From the NCBI GenBank assembly GCA_017622635.1, contig JAGAQS010000217.1, positions 1 to 12,753 of the forward strand: a DNA stretch of 12,753 nucleotides, read 5' to 3'. The position numbers were made by a program, and so were the translations under genes. The notes under the pieces are model-generated. The model worked only from the letters and a program-made list of their open reading frames with translations, ran no database searches and was not told the origin of the DNA. Shown piece by piece: positions 1 to 6,348 of this stretch; the first letter of the stretch is position 1; every line of letters begins with the position of its first letter. This DNA comes from Ruminococcus sp. (GTDB lineage: Bacteria; Bacillota; Clostridia; Oscillospirales; Ruminococcaceae).

Positions 1-4
1 GAAT

Positions 5-62
5 CTCCATGCAAGGAATGACGGACTGCATGGAGCAATAAAAAAATCCGTCGTACCTTGCA
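5..62 (+). promoter_or_regulatory. Two mutually exclusive hairpins upstream of the MFS gene
   Basis: A perfect 9-bp stem can form between 5-13 and 27-35. A longer stem can form between 10-25 and 47-62: 16 positions with 14 Watson-Crick pairs, one G-U pair and one A-A mismatch. Both use bases 10-13, so only one can form at a time. The element ends 36 bases before the start codon of the efflux gene at 99. No T-run follows it on the plus strand, so it is not a simple terminator. A role as a regulatory leader is inference. It could also be the tail of an element that begins outside the window. Confidence 0.45.
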
Positions 63-98
63 CTTATTATTATAAATAAATTCAAGGAGCAGGGTATT

Positions 99-1367
99 AT
101 GAAAAATATTTTTTATGATTTGAAGTCATTTTTTATTTTATGGATTACACAGTCATTTTCCGCACTCGGAAGTGCAATGACCAATTTTGCACTTGTTATA
201 TGGATATATCAACATAGCGGTTCGGCACTCACAACATCTATGCTTACTGTATGTTCATATTCACCTTATGTTATTATGAGTATTTTTGCAGGAGCGGTAA
301 GCGACAAATGGAACAAGAAAACAATCATACTTGTATGTGACAGTCTGGCGGCGGTATGTACCGTTACGGTAATGATACTTATTAAAAACAACTGTTTGCA
401 GGTCTGGCATCTGTATCTGATAAATGCTCTTAACGGTCTTATGAATACAGTTCAACAGCCTGCTTCCGATGTTGTGGCAACACTTCTTGTACCTGAAAAA
501 TACTATCAGAAAACAAGCGGTATGCGTTCTTTTTCCAATTCACTTGTAACCGTTCTGACTCCTGCATTTGCGTCTGCACTTATGTCTTTTTCAGGAATTG
601 AAACTGTAATTTTCTTTGACCTTGCAACGTTCACAACGGCTTTTGTTGTACTGTTGTTTTTTATTGAGATTCCCGAAACGGAAAAAGAGAGTAAAGAAAC
701 GGAAGATTTTTTTAAGTCTGTGAAGAGCGGAATTTTATGGCTGAAAAAAAACAAAGGTATTCTGTGGCTGATGATTTTTCTTTCGGCAATAAATTTTATT
801 GCGTCGGTTTATGAGTCGGCACTGCCTGCAATGATTCTTTCAAAAAAGAACGAAACGGCACTCGGTGCTGTAAATACCTGTGTTGGAATTACCACACTTA
901 TCGGAAGTATTATTGTTACTTTAATGCCTGAACCGAAAAACAGGGTAAAAGTAATATGCAGTTGTTTGTTTTTTTCAATGAGTACTGAAAACTTTCTGCT
1001 TGCTTTCGGCAACAGTACGGTCATATGGTGCATGGGTGCATTTTTAGGCTGGATATTCATACCCGTCATGAATGCAAACATGGACGTTATTTTCCGCACA
1101 AACGTCCCGACGGATATGCAGGGCAGAATATATTCAGTAAGAAATACATTACAGTTTTTTACTATACCCCTTGGCTATTTTACGGGCGGTTTTCTGCTTG
1201 ACAATATCTTTGAACCTCTTGCATCAGGAGAAAACTTCTTTGTAAAAACTTTTTTCGGTACTGAAAAAGGTGACGGTGCATCTTTTCTTTTCTTCATAGC
1301 AGGAATTGCAGGTGTAGCCGTATGTTTTGTTTTCAGCCGAAACAGATACATCAGAAAAATGAAATGA
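99..1367 (+). CDS. MFS transporter, DHA3 (macrolide-efflux-like) family
   Basis: This is a 422-residue integral membrane protein, probably with 12 helices, and a likely proton-driven drug exporter. The N-terminus (WITQSFSALGSAMTNFALVIW, residues about 15-35) is the first helix typical of the Mef/DHA3 group. The loop between helices 2 and 3 carries GAVSDKWNKKTI (about 66-77), the MFS motif-A region. A second signature near residues 340-365 (MQGRIYSVRNTLQF, then IPLGYFTGG) also fits DHA3 pumps. The length matches the family norm. The ATG at 99 is preceded by AAGGAG at 84-89. The gene stands alone: a hairpin leader lies upstream and a terminator at 1381-1407 downstream. The substrate cannot be read from the sequence, and macrolide export is only the best-known function of relatives. 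No regulator gene is beside it. Confidence 0.88.
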   Translation: MKNIFYDLKSFFILWITQSFSALGSAMTNFALVIWIYQHSGSALTTSMLTVCSYSPYVIMSIFAGAVSDKWNKKTIILVCDSLAAVCTVTVMILIKNNCLQVWHLYLINALNGLMNTVQQPASDVVATLLVPEKYYQKTSGMRSFSNSLVTVLTPAFASALMSFSGIETVIFFDLATFTTAFVVLLFFIEIPETEKESKETEDFFKSVKSGILWLKKNKGILWLMIFLSAINFIASVYESALPAMILSKKNETALGAVNTCVGITTLIGSIIVTLMPEPKNRVKVICSCLFFSMSTENFLLAFGNSTVIWCMGAFLGWIFIPVMNANMDVIFRTNVPTDMQGRIYSVRNTLQFFTIPLGYFTGGFLLDNIFEPLASGENFFVKTFFGTEKGDGASFLFFIAGIAGVAVCFVFSRNRYIRKMK

Positions 1368-1380
1368 TACTGCAATAAAA

Positions 1381-1407
1381 GAATCGGTAAGTACCGGTTC
1401 TTTTTTT
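1381..1407 (+). terminator. Rho-independent terminator after the MFS gene
   Basis: The arms GAATCGGTA (1381-1389) and TACCGGTTC (1392-1400) pair with one G-T wobble and are followed by seven T residues. It begins 13 bases after the MFS stop codon and separates that gene from the next promoter at 1423. Confidence 0.85.
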
Positions 1408-1422
1408 ATACGCCCGTTTTGC

Positions 1423-1451
1423 TTGACAATTACGGTGATATGGGATATAAT
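1423..1451 (+). promoter_or_regulatory. Consensus sigma-A promoter for the mini-ORF and CNNM gene
   Basis: The -35 box TTGACA (1423-1428) and the -10 box TATAAT (1446-1451) are both perfect and are separated by 17 bp. Transcription should start near 1457-1459. This gives a leader of about 160 nt before the CNNM start at 1616, and the leader contains a 23-codon ORF. Confidence 0.85.
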
Positions 1452-1486
1452 ATATTAAATCATTTTTTTCGGAGGTGAAAGACAAG

Positions 1487-1558
1487 ATGGACAATGCCCC
1501 TGACGGCAGTATTCCAAATAATTATGACATACGCTCCGTTAGTGAAAAATTGGAGTAA
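1487..1558 (+). CDS. 23-residue putative leader peptide upstream of the CNNM gene
   Basis: This small ORF has ATG at 1487 and TAA at 1556-1558. It follows the ideal ribosome site CGGAGGTGA (1470-1478) with 8-base spacing and sits about 30 bases after the predicted transcription start. The peptide begins MDNAPDGSIP and ends SVSEKLE. It is acidic and proline-containing, with no membrane segment or signal peptide. A possible stem joins GTGAAAA (1542-1548), inside the ORF end, to TTTTCAC (1576-1582), so translation could alter the fold of the leader before the CNNM ribosome site at 1601-1608. No family was recognised. It could instead be the remnant of a longer gene. The translation signals are seen directly; a regulatory role is inferred. 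Confidence 0.5.
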   Translation: MDNAPDGSIPNNYDIRSVSEKLE

Positions 1559-1615
1559 ATTTTTTTATGTTCTGATTTTCACAAACAATTTTATTTAATT
1601 ACGGAGGTTTTTATT

Positions 1616-2932
1616 ATGTCATGGCAGATAATTCTGCAAATTGTATTTATAATTATATGTGCGGTTCTCACAACTGCCGAATCAGCGTTGATTTCACTGA
1701 ACGACTCACGTCTTGAAAAACTTGCGGAATCGGGTGGAAAAAAAGCACGCCGTCTGAAAAAAATAGCGGATAATCCGAACCGTTTTTTATTATCCTCACA
1801 GACGGCAGTAAAACTTTTTGAATTTATTTCGGCAGGACTTGCGGCAGTAAGTTTTTCGGGCAGACTTGCAGGTGTTTTCAGTGGTATTCCGAAGAATACG
1901 GCAGGAATAATTTCGGCTGTAACAATTCTTCTGATTATGACGTTTCTGATTATGACTTTTGTTGAATTTATTCCGAAACGTCTTGCATCGAAGAACCCCG
2001 AAAAAATTGCACTGCGTTTTTCGGGAATACTTCTGACCGTATCGGTTATTTTCATGCCGTCCGTCAGGATTATGAGCGCTGTTTCATGCGGTATATTAAA
2101 ACTTGTCGGTGTCAATCCCGAAAAAGCCGAAGAAACTGTAACCGAAGAAGAAATTTTAATGATGTCGGACGCAGGTGCGGAAACAGGTGCTATTGATGAG
2201 AACGAAAACCGTATTATAAAAAACGTCTTTGCATTTGACGATATGACGGCAGGTCAGATATGTACACACCGTACTGAAGTATCGGTTTTATGGGAAGATG
2301 ATGATGCGGAAGTATGGGAGGAAATCATTCACCGTACAAGACACTCTGTTTTTCCCGTATGCAGTAAGAGTATTGACAATGTAACGGGTATTCTAGACGC
2401 AAAGGATTACTTCCGTACAGACAAGAAAAATCATGACGAAATCATTAAAAACGCTGTACATGAACCCTATTTCGTTCACGAGAATATGAAAGCAGACCGT
2501 CTTTTTGCACACATGAAAATGAATAACAATGACCATTTTGCAGTAGTTGTTGACGAATACGGCGGAATGAGCGGTATTATAACAGTCACGGACCTTGTTG
2601 AAAAAATTGTCGGTGAATTTGCCGACGACGACGAAGAACCTTTTGAAAAAATAATGAAAACGGGTATATCCGCATGGACGGTACACGGTTCTGTTACAAT
2701 CGGTGAAGTATGTGACACACTTGAAATTGAATTGCCTGTTGACAGAAATGAAACTTTCGGGGGTTATGTAATTGCCGAACTCGGTGATATCCCGAAAAAC
2801 AATGAAAAAATTTCAGTCGATTCGGACGGTCTCCACATTGAAATACTACAGATAAAACATCACCGTGTTGAGCTTTGCAGGGTTACAAAGTCCGAAAAAA
2901 CCGAAAGTATAAAAGAGGATTCGGATTCATGA
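1616..2932 (+). CDS. CNNM/CorC (HlyC) family membrane protein, putative divalent-cation exporter
   Basis: At 438 residues this is full length for the family. Residues 1 to about 170 form the CNNM (DUF21) membrane domain, with TAESALISLN (20-29) and EFIPK (117-121) as recognisable conserved stretches. Residues about 205-335 hold a CBS-domain pair, including VVDEYGGMSGIITVTDLVE (311-329). Residues about 345-422 are the CorC_HlyC transporter-associated domain, containing the GGYV element (382-385). Bacterial relatives include MpfA-type proteins linked to Mg2+ export and resistance. Older annotations call such proteins haemolysins, which this sequence does not support. The CBS pair probably binds a nucleotide. 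The start is fixed by ACGGAGGT at 1601-1608. The stop codon overlaps the next gene's ATG by four bases (ATGA, 2929-2932). A consensus promoter and a mini-ORF lie upstream. Confidence 0.9.
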   Translation: MSWQIILQIVFIIICAVLTTAESALISLNDSRLEKLAESGGKKARRLKKIADNPNRFLLSSQTAVKLFEFISAGLAAVSFSGRLAGVFSGIPKNTAGIISAVTILLIMTFLIMTFVEFIPKRLASKNPEKIALRFSGILLTVSVIFMPSVRIMSAVSCGILKLVGVNPEKAEETVTEEEILMMSDAGAETGAIDENENRIIKNVFAFDDMTAGQICTHRTEVSVLWEDDDAEVWEEIIHRTRHSVFPVCSKSIDNVTGILDAKDYFRTDKKNHDEIIKNAVHEPYFVHENMKADRLFAHMKMNNNDHFAVVVDEYGGMSGIITVTDLVEKIVGEFADDDEEPFEKIMKTGISAWTVHGSVTIGEVCDTLEIELPVDRNETFGGYVIAELGDIPKNNEKISVDSDGLHIEILQIKHHRVELCRVTKSEKTESIKEDSDS

Positions 2933-3363
2933 GAGAAATGAAAGACAGTGGAATTGAATGGATAGGAAAAATTCCAAATAATTGGTATGTGAAAAGGGTA
3001 AAACATGCTTTTAACAGAAAAAATGAAAAAGCCATGCAGGAAAATCCAGTTATATTATCTTTGGCAAGAAGTGGGGTGAAAGAACGTGACGTTTCAACTA
3101 ATGAAGGGCAGATTGCTGAAAGTTATTATAACTATAATCCTGTTGATATTGATGATTTGCTTATAAATCCCATGGACTTATACAGCGGGGCAAATTGCAG
3201 TATTTCAGAAGTTAAAGGCGTTATTAGTCCCGCATACATTAATCTGAGATATAGAGAAGATATAAATCCAAGGTTTTATGATTATTATTTTAAGGTTCAA
3301 TATTGGTTAATGGCTTTCTTTCATACGGAAAAGGAGTTTCATACGAGAATAGGTGGACTTTAA
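2929..3363 (+). pseudogene. hsdS: Type I restriction specificity subunit HsdS, N-terminal part, frameshifted
   Basis: This is the first half of an HsdS DNA-specificity subunit, which sets the recognition sequence of a type I methylase/restriction complex. It begins MREMKDSGIEWIGKIPNNW, a classic start of target-recognition domain 1. The ATG at 2929 overlaps the CNNM stop as ATGA and follows AGAGGA at 2914-2919; this is preferred over an in-frame ATG at 2875 inside the CNNM gene. The frame runs 144 codons, and its last part loses family resemblance after YYFKVQY. The match resumes in the -1 frame as LVNGFLSYGKGVSYENRWTL from 3303. That other frame has a stop at 3291-3293, so the break lies after it. 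One missing T in the TT at 3303-3304 would restore a single product of about 425 residues, normal for HsdS. It may be a real mutation or a sequencing error. Confidence 0.85.
2938..2975 (+). repeat. hsdS: Direct repeat copy 1, start of HsdS target-recognition domain 1
   Basis: This 38-bp segment encodes MKDSGIEWIGKIP and differs at only three positions from the second copy at 3564-3601, which is 626 bp downstream. The repeat lies at the N-terminal edge of each TRD, where TRD exchange by recombination is known in type I systems. Confidence 0.8.
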
Positions 3364-4205
3364 ATGTAGAAACATTAATGAATTATCCTATTATTGTTCC
3401 TGATTATGAGGAACAGTGCAAGTTATCTTTTTATCTTGACGACAAATGCACGAAAATAGACACCATAATAGAAAAACAGCAGAAAATCATTGAAAAGCTG
3501 AAAGCCTACAAATTCTCACTGATTACGGAAACGGTCACAAAAGGTCTGAATCCTGATGTTAAAATGAAAGACAGTGGGGTTGAATGGATTGGAAAAATTC
3601 CTGAACATTGGAAAGTAACTAAATTTAAATATTTTTCTTTGGAAATAGGAGACGGAATACACACAACACCAAAATATGATTCAGCAGGTAAAATTTATTT
3701 TGTGAATGGTAATAATATCGGTCTTGACAATTTAATTTTCAAGGATAATACAAATAAAATAAATGAAAAAGAATATAAAAATTATAAACTTCCTTTACTG
3801 ACGACAGATACAATTTTGATTGCATTGAATGGTGCAACATATGGAAAAACATCGTTTTATTATAACGAAAAAATACTGCTTGGAAAAAGTGCAGGATATA
3901 TTACGTTAAAGACAACTGAAAACAAACGATTTGTAAGATATTATTTGCAAAGCAATGTGGCTAAACTAATAATGAAAATAAGCCTGCTTGGTTCAACTAT
4001 TGCAAATTTGTCATTAAATACACTAAAAAATTTTTCAATGCCTTATCCATCAAAATCAGAACAACAAGAAATCGCCGACTATCTTGACAAAAAATGCAGT
4101 GCAATAGATTCAGCCATTGAGAAAAAACAGGCAATTATTGAAAAACTTAAAGAGTATAAAAAGTCCCTGATTTATGAAGTTGTAACAGGAAAAAAGAAAT
4201 TATAA
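3303..4205 (+). pseudogene. hsdS: Type I restriction specificity subunit HsdS, C-terminal part
   Basis: This is the remainder of the same HsdS, in the -1 frame relative to the N-terminal part. It contains the end of target-recognition domain 1 (PIIVPDYEEQ), then the central conserved helical spacer (KIDTIIEKQQKIIEKLKAYK). Target-recognition domain 2 opens with MKDSGVEWIGKIPEHW, encoded from 3564. The C-terminal spacer (AIDSAIEKKQAIIEKLKEYK) closes the protein. The two spacers are homologous coiled-coil helices that normally dock two HsdM subunits. No convincing ribosome site precedes 3303 or the internal ATG at 3564, so independent translation is doubtful. If it were made, it would be a half-subunit with one TRD and one spacer. 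Neither hsdM nor hsdR is in the window. The TRD regions look more A/T-rich than the flanking genes, consistent with gene transfer. Confidence 0.85.
3564..3601 (+). repeat. hsdS: Direct repeat copy 2, start of HsdS target-recognition domain 2
   Basis: This is the second copy of the 38-bp repeat, encoding MKDSGVEWIGKIP. Three mismatches separate it from 2938-2975. Recombination between the copies would delete 626 bp, removing TRD1 and the frameshift and leaving a one-TRD half-subunit. Confidence 0.8.
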
Positions 4206-4229
4206 AAAATACGAAAGAGGTATAAAAAT

Positions 4230-5186
4230 ATGAAAGTAAAATTTCATCTTCCCGACTTTTCGGGGCATTTAATGTTTAATCTTGTTTTTATAGATATACT
4301 TCAACGCCATGCGGAGTACTTCCGTGAGGGTGTTGAAATTGCGTCTGTATACGGAACATTTCCGCCGGCTATCTGGAACGGAGGACGTATGCAGGAGGGC
4401 AACTGTGACAGAAGATTTGTAAAGTCCGTTGTAAAAGCTTTCAACGAAAGAAATATCCCGTTAAGATTCACATTCACAAACCCCATGCTTGAAAAAAAGC
4501 ATCTCAATGACGATTTCTGCAACATGATAATGAACGTCGCAAACAATGGTATGAATGAAGTTATAGTAGCGTCCCCGCTTCTTGAGGACTACATAAGAAA
4601 AAATTATCCTAAATACAAAATCACAAGTTCAACGTGCAAGAGAATTACTGACTTTGACACCCTCACCAATGAAATAAGCAAGGACTATAATATTATCGTA
4701 ATTGACTATGATTTCAATAACAGATTCGACATACTGGAAAAAATTCCGCACAAGGAAAAATGTGAAATCCTCGTAAATGCCTGTTGTGAACCTGCCTGTA
4801 AAAGACGTTCGGAACATTACAGGTCGTTGGGTCTGCAACAGATTGCCTATTCAAACCATATGAGAAAATACCCCGATAAACCGTTCAATTCGGAAAAACT
4901 TGTCCTTGAACACCCCGAAATTGAAAAAATTGCCGATTGTCATTGTATGGGAAGAACTATATTTGACATAAAAAATTTAAGTACACATATAACTCCCGAT
5001 GATATATGGGAAAAATATGTCCCTATGGGTTTCAGTCAGTTCAAAATTGAGGGACGCACCTTTGATATATTCAACCTTATGGAACATTATCTTTACTACA
5101 TGATAAAACCCGAATTTAAAGAAAAAGTACGTTATAAATTCTTAAAGCAACTTGTGGCAAACGAAGTTATTACAGTACATGAATAA
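4230..5186 (+). CDS. U32-peptidase-like TIM-barrel protein, function unknown
   Basis: This 318-residue protein has no signal peptide or membrane segment. Several features recall the U32 peptidase-like family: a barrel-type N-terminal half with SVYGTFPPAIWNGGR (39-53), LVNACCEPACKRR (181-193), and FKIEGR (271-276), which resembles the LKIEGR motif of U32 proteins. Cysteines at 185, 186, 190, 237 and 239 could form a metal or Fe-S site. Several U32 relatives (RlhA, TrhP, UbiU/UbiV) act in RNA or ubiquinone hydroxylation with Fe-S clusters rather than as proteases. The substrate here is unknown. The ATG at 4230 follows GAAAGAGG at 4213-4220. It lies 24 bases after the hsdS stop with no terminator between, so it may share the CNNM transcript. 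No terminator is obvious downstream. The family assignment is from remembered motif patterns and is moderate. Confidence 0.55.
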   Translation: MKVKFHLPDFSGHLMFNLVFIDILQRHAEYFREGVEIASVYGTFPPAIWNGGRMQEGNCDRRFVKSVVKAFNERNIPLRFTFTNPMLEKKHLNDDFCNMIMNVANNGMNEVIVASPLLEDYIRKNYPKYKITSSTCKRITDFDTLTNEISKDYNIIVIDYDFNNRFDILEKIPHKEKCEILVNACCEPACKRRSEHYRSLGLQQIAYSNHMRKYPDKPFNSEKLVLEHPEIEKIADCHCMGRTIFDIKNLSTHITPDDIWEKYVPMGFSQFKIEGRTFDIFNLMEHYLYYMIKPEFKEKVRYKFLKQLVANEVITVHE

Positions 5187-5240
5187 CTGTATTTTTGTTC
5201 ATAAATTGTTTACAATTTTATTTACTCCGAAAATACACAA

Positions 5241-5282
5241 TAGTTACTTTGAGGTAACTATATTACCTGAAAGTGCGTACTT
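5241..5282. promoter_or_regulatory. Inverted-repeat operator upstream of the cupin promoter
   Basis: TAGTTAC (5241-5247) and GTAACTA (5254-5260) form a perfect 7-bp inverted repeat with a 6-bp spacer. A second, weaker dyad follows: AAGT (5271-5274) and ACTT (5279-5282). The element ends against the -35 box at 5281. From memory, this arrangement resembles sites bound by HxlR-type winged-helix regulators in Firmicutes; that identity is inferred. No regulator gene lies in the window. Confidence 0.55.
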
Positions 5283-5309
5283 GTAAAAATTTTCACTCTG
5301 TGATATTAT
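5281..5309 (+). promoter_or_regulatory. Promoter of the cupin gene
   Basis: The -35 box TTGTAA (5281-5286) and -10 box TATTAT (5304-5309) are separated by 17 bp. Transcription would start near 5316, leaving a short leader before the ribosome site ACGGAGGT at 5347-5354. The operator at 5241-5282 touches the -35 box. The remainder of the 5187-5361 gap shows nothing else convincing. Confidence 0.6.
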
Positions 5310-5361
5310 AAAATTACAGAAAGGCGATAAACCTTAAAAATGTTTTACGGAGGTAATAATT

Positions 5362-5715
5362 ATGGCAAATTACAAAAAAATAAGCGTTGCCGACAACGCA
5401 AGAACAGAACTTCATGACAGTCTCGGTCTTACAGGTGCGGAAATAAGTGTAAATGAACTTCCGGCAGGAACAGGTGTTCCGTTTGTTCACTCACATAAGC
5501 AGAATGAAGAAATTTATGCAGTTCTTGAGGGTAACGGAAAAGCTGTTATTGACGGTGAGGAAATCGCACTTACAGCAGGTGAGTGGTTACGTGTTTCACC
5601 GTCCGCAAAGAGACAGTTTTCAGCATCTGCCGACAGCGGTATAAAGTATGTCTGTATTCAGGTGAAAGAAAATTCACTTGACTGTTATACAGCAGACGAC
5701 GCTGTTATAGGCTGA
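5362..5715 (+). CDS. Small single-domain cupin protein
   Basis: This 117-residue soluble protein is a single cupin beta-barrel. Cupin motif 1 is clear around 43-59, with H43-S-H45 and E49/E50 as metal ligands and G59. Motif 2 is degenerate: G73 and P80 are in place, but the position that normally holds the third metal histidine appears to be R84. Metal binding may therefore be altered or lost, and the activity (enzyme, binding protein or sensor) cannot be stated. The start at 5362 is supported by ACGGAGGT at 5347-5354. The gene forms its own transcription unit, with a promoter and operator upstream and a strong terminator at 5733-5772. Its tight regulation suggests an inducible response, possibly to redox stress or a small molecule, but this is inference. 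Confidence 0.85.
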   Translation: MANYKKISVADNARTELHDSLGLTGAEISVNELPAGTGVPFVHSHKQNEEIYAVLEGNGKAVIDGEEIALTAGEWLRVSPSAKRQFSASADSGIKYVCIQVKENSLDCYTADDAVIG

Positions 5716-5732
5716 GTTTATTCTGATATTAT

Positions 5733-5772
5733 ACTCCCCTGACATTATATTCTGTCGGGGGAGTTTTTTTTG
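5733..5772 (+). terminator. Strong Rho-independent terminator after the cupin gene
   Basis: The 12-position stem ACTCCCCTGACA (5733-5744) / TGTCGGGGGAGT (5753-5764) has one T-G wobble and an 8-base loop, and is followed by a run of T. It begins 18 bases after the cupin stop codon. Confidence 0.92.
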
Positions 5773-5793
5773 TGTTGATTATTTACAGAATAC

Positions 5794-5822
5794 TTGTATT
5801 CAGATGGAAAAAATGATATAAT
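5794..5822 (+). promoter_or_regulatory. Promoter of the GNAT-CPBP-unknown gene unit
   Basis: The -35 box TTGTAT (5794-5799) is followed after 17 bp by a perfect -10 box TATAAT (5817-5822). Transcription should begin near 5829, 28 bases before the ATG at 5857. This shows that the in-frame TTG at 5794 is part of the promoter and not a start codon. Confidence 0.82.
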
Positions 5823-5856
5823 AAAATCTGAAAAACAATTATACGGAGTTATTTAT

Positions 5857-6345
5857 ATGAATTACAGAATACGAAAAATCAAAACTGACGAATATAAAAT
5901 ACTTGATGATTTTCTTTATGAGGCTATTTTTATTCCGAAAGGTATTGAACCGCCCCCGAAATCAATTATTAAAAAGCCTGAATTACAGGTGTATGTTGAA
6001 AATTTCGGCAAAAAAGATGCCTGTTGTCTCGTTGCCGAAAAAGACGGTAAAATTATCGGTGCTGTGTGGGTTCGCATTATGGACGACTATGGACATATAG
6101 CCGACAATATTCCGTCGCTTGCAATATCCTTGTACAAGGAATTTCGTGGGCATGGAATAGGAACAGCTTTACTTGACAATATTCTTTCACTGCTGAAATC
6201 GGAAAATTATGAAAAAGTTTCGCTGTCCGTACAAAAAGAAAACTATGCATACAGAATGTATCTGAAAGCAGGTTTTGAGGTTGTTGACGAAAATGACGAA
6301 GAATATATTATGTTATGTGATTTGAAGAAAAGAGGAATCAATTAA
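5857..6345 (+). CDS. GNAT family N-acetyltransferase
   Basis: This 162-residue cytoplasmic enzyme is predicted to transfer an acetyl group from acetyl-CoA to an unidentified amine. The fold is recognised from LVAEKDGKIIGAVWVRI (58-74), the beta-2/beta-3 hairpin, and from LAISLYKEFRGHGIGTALL (88-106). The latter contains the pyrophosphate-binding R97-G-H-G-I-G102 loop of motif A. SVQKENYAYRMYLKAGFE (124-141) is the usual C-terminal motif B with the KAGF ending. The start at 5857 is preferred over an in-frame TTG at 5794, because the former follows ACGGAG (5843-5848) and the latter lies in the -35 box. It is the first gene of a four-gene unit; the next ATG comes three bases after its stop. The substrate is unknown. 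Confidence 0.9.
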   Translation: MNYRIRKIKTDEYKILDDFLYEAIFIPKGIEPPPKSIIKKPELQVYVENFGKKDACCLVAEKDGKIIGAVWVRIMDDYGHIADNIPSLAISLYKEFRGHGIGTALLDNILSLLKSENYEKVSLSVQKENYAYRMYLKAGFEVVDENDEEYIMLCDLKKRGIN

Positions 6346-6348
6346 AAA

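Noticed and set aside
5..62. Transposon or insertion-sequence end at the left edge
   Set aside because: The inverted repeats are closely spaced, with no transposase and no target-site duplication visible.
1457..1615. Mg2+ riboswitch (M-box) or other known riboswitch in the CNNM leader
   Set aside because: The length would allow one, but I could not identify M-box or ydaO-type conserved cores, and the space is occupied by a mini-ORF with a ribosome site.
1591..2115. 174-codon minus-strand ORF opposite the CNNM gene
   Set aside because: It is a shadow of the conserved DUF21 coding frame and has no initiation signals or recognisable domain.
2875..2928. Longer HsdS N-terminus from an ATG at 2875
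   Set aside because: It lies inside the CNNM gene and has no family match. HsdS similarity begins at 2929, with a ribosome site and an ATGA overlap.
5203..5218. AT-only hairpin AAATTGT/ACAATTT as a terminator for the U32-like gene
   Set aside because: The loop is only two bases, the stem is almost entirely A-T and no T-run follows. It is too weak to call.
5794..5856. Longer N-terminus for the GNAT protein from a TTG at 5794
   Set aside because: The TTG is part of the -35 box of a good promoter. The ATG at 5857 has ACGGAG upstream and begins at the domain edge.
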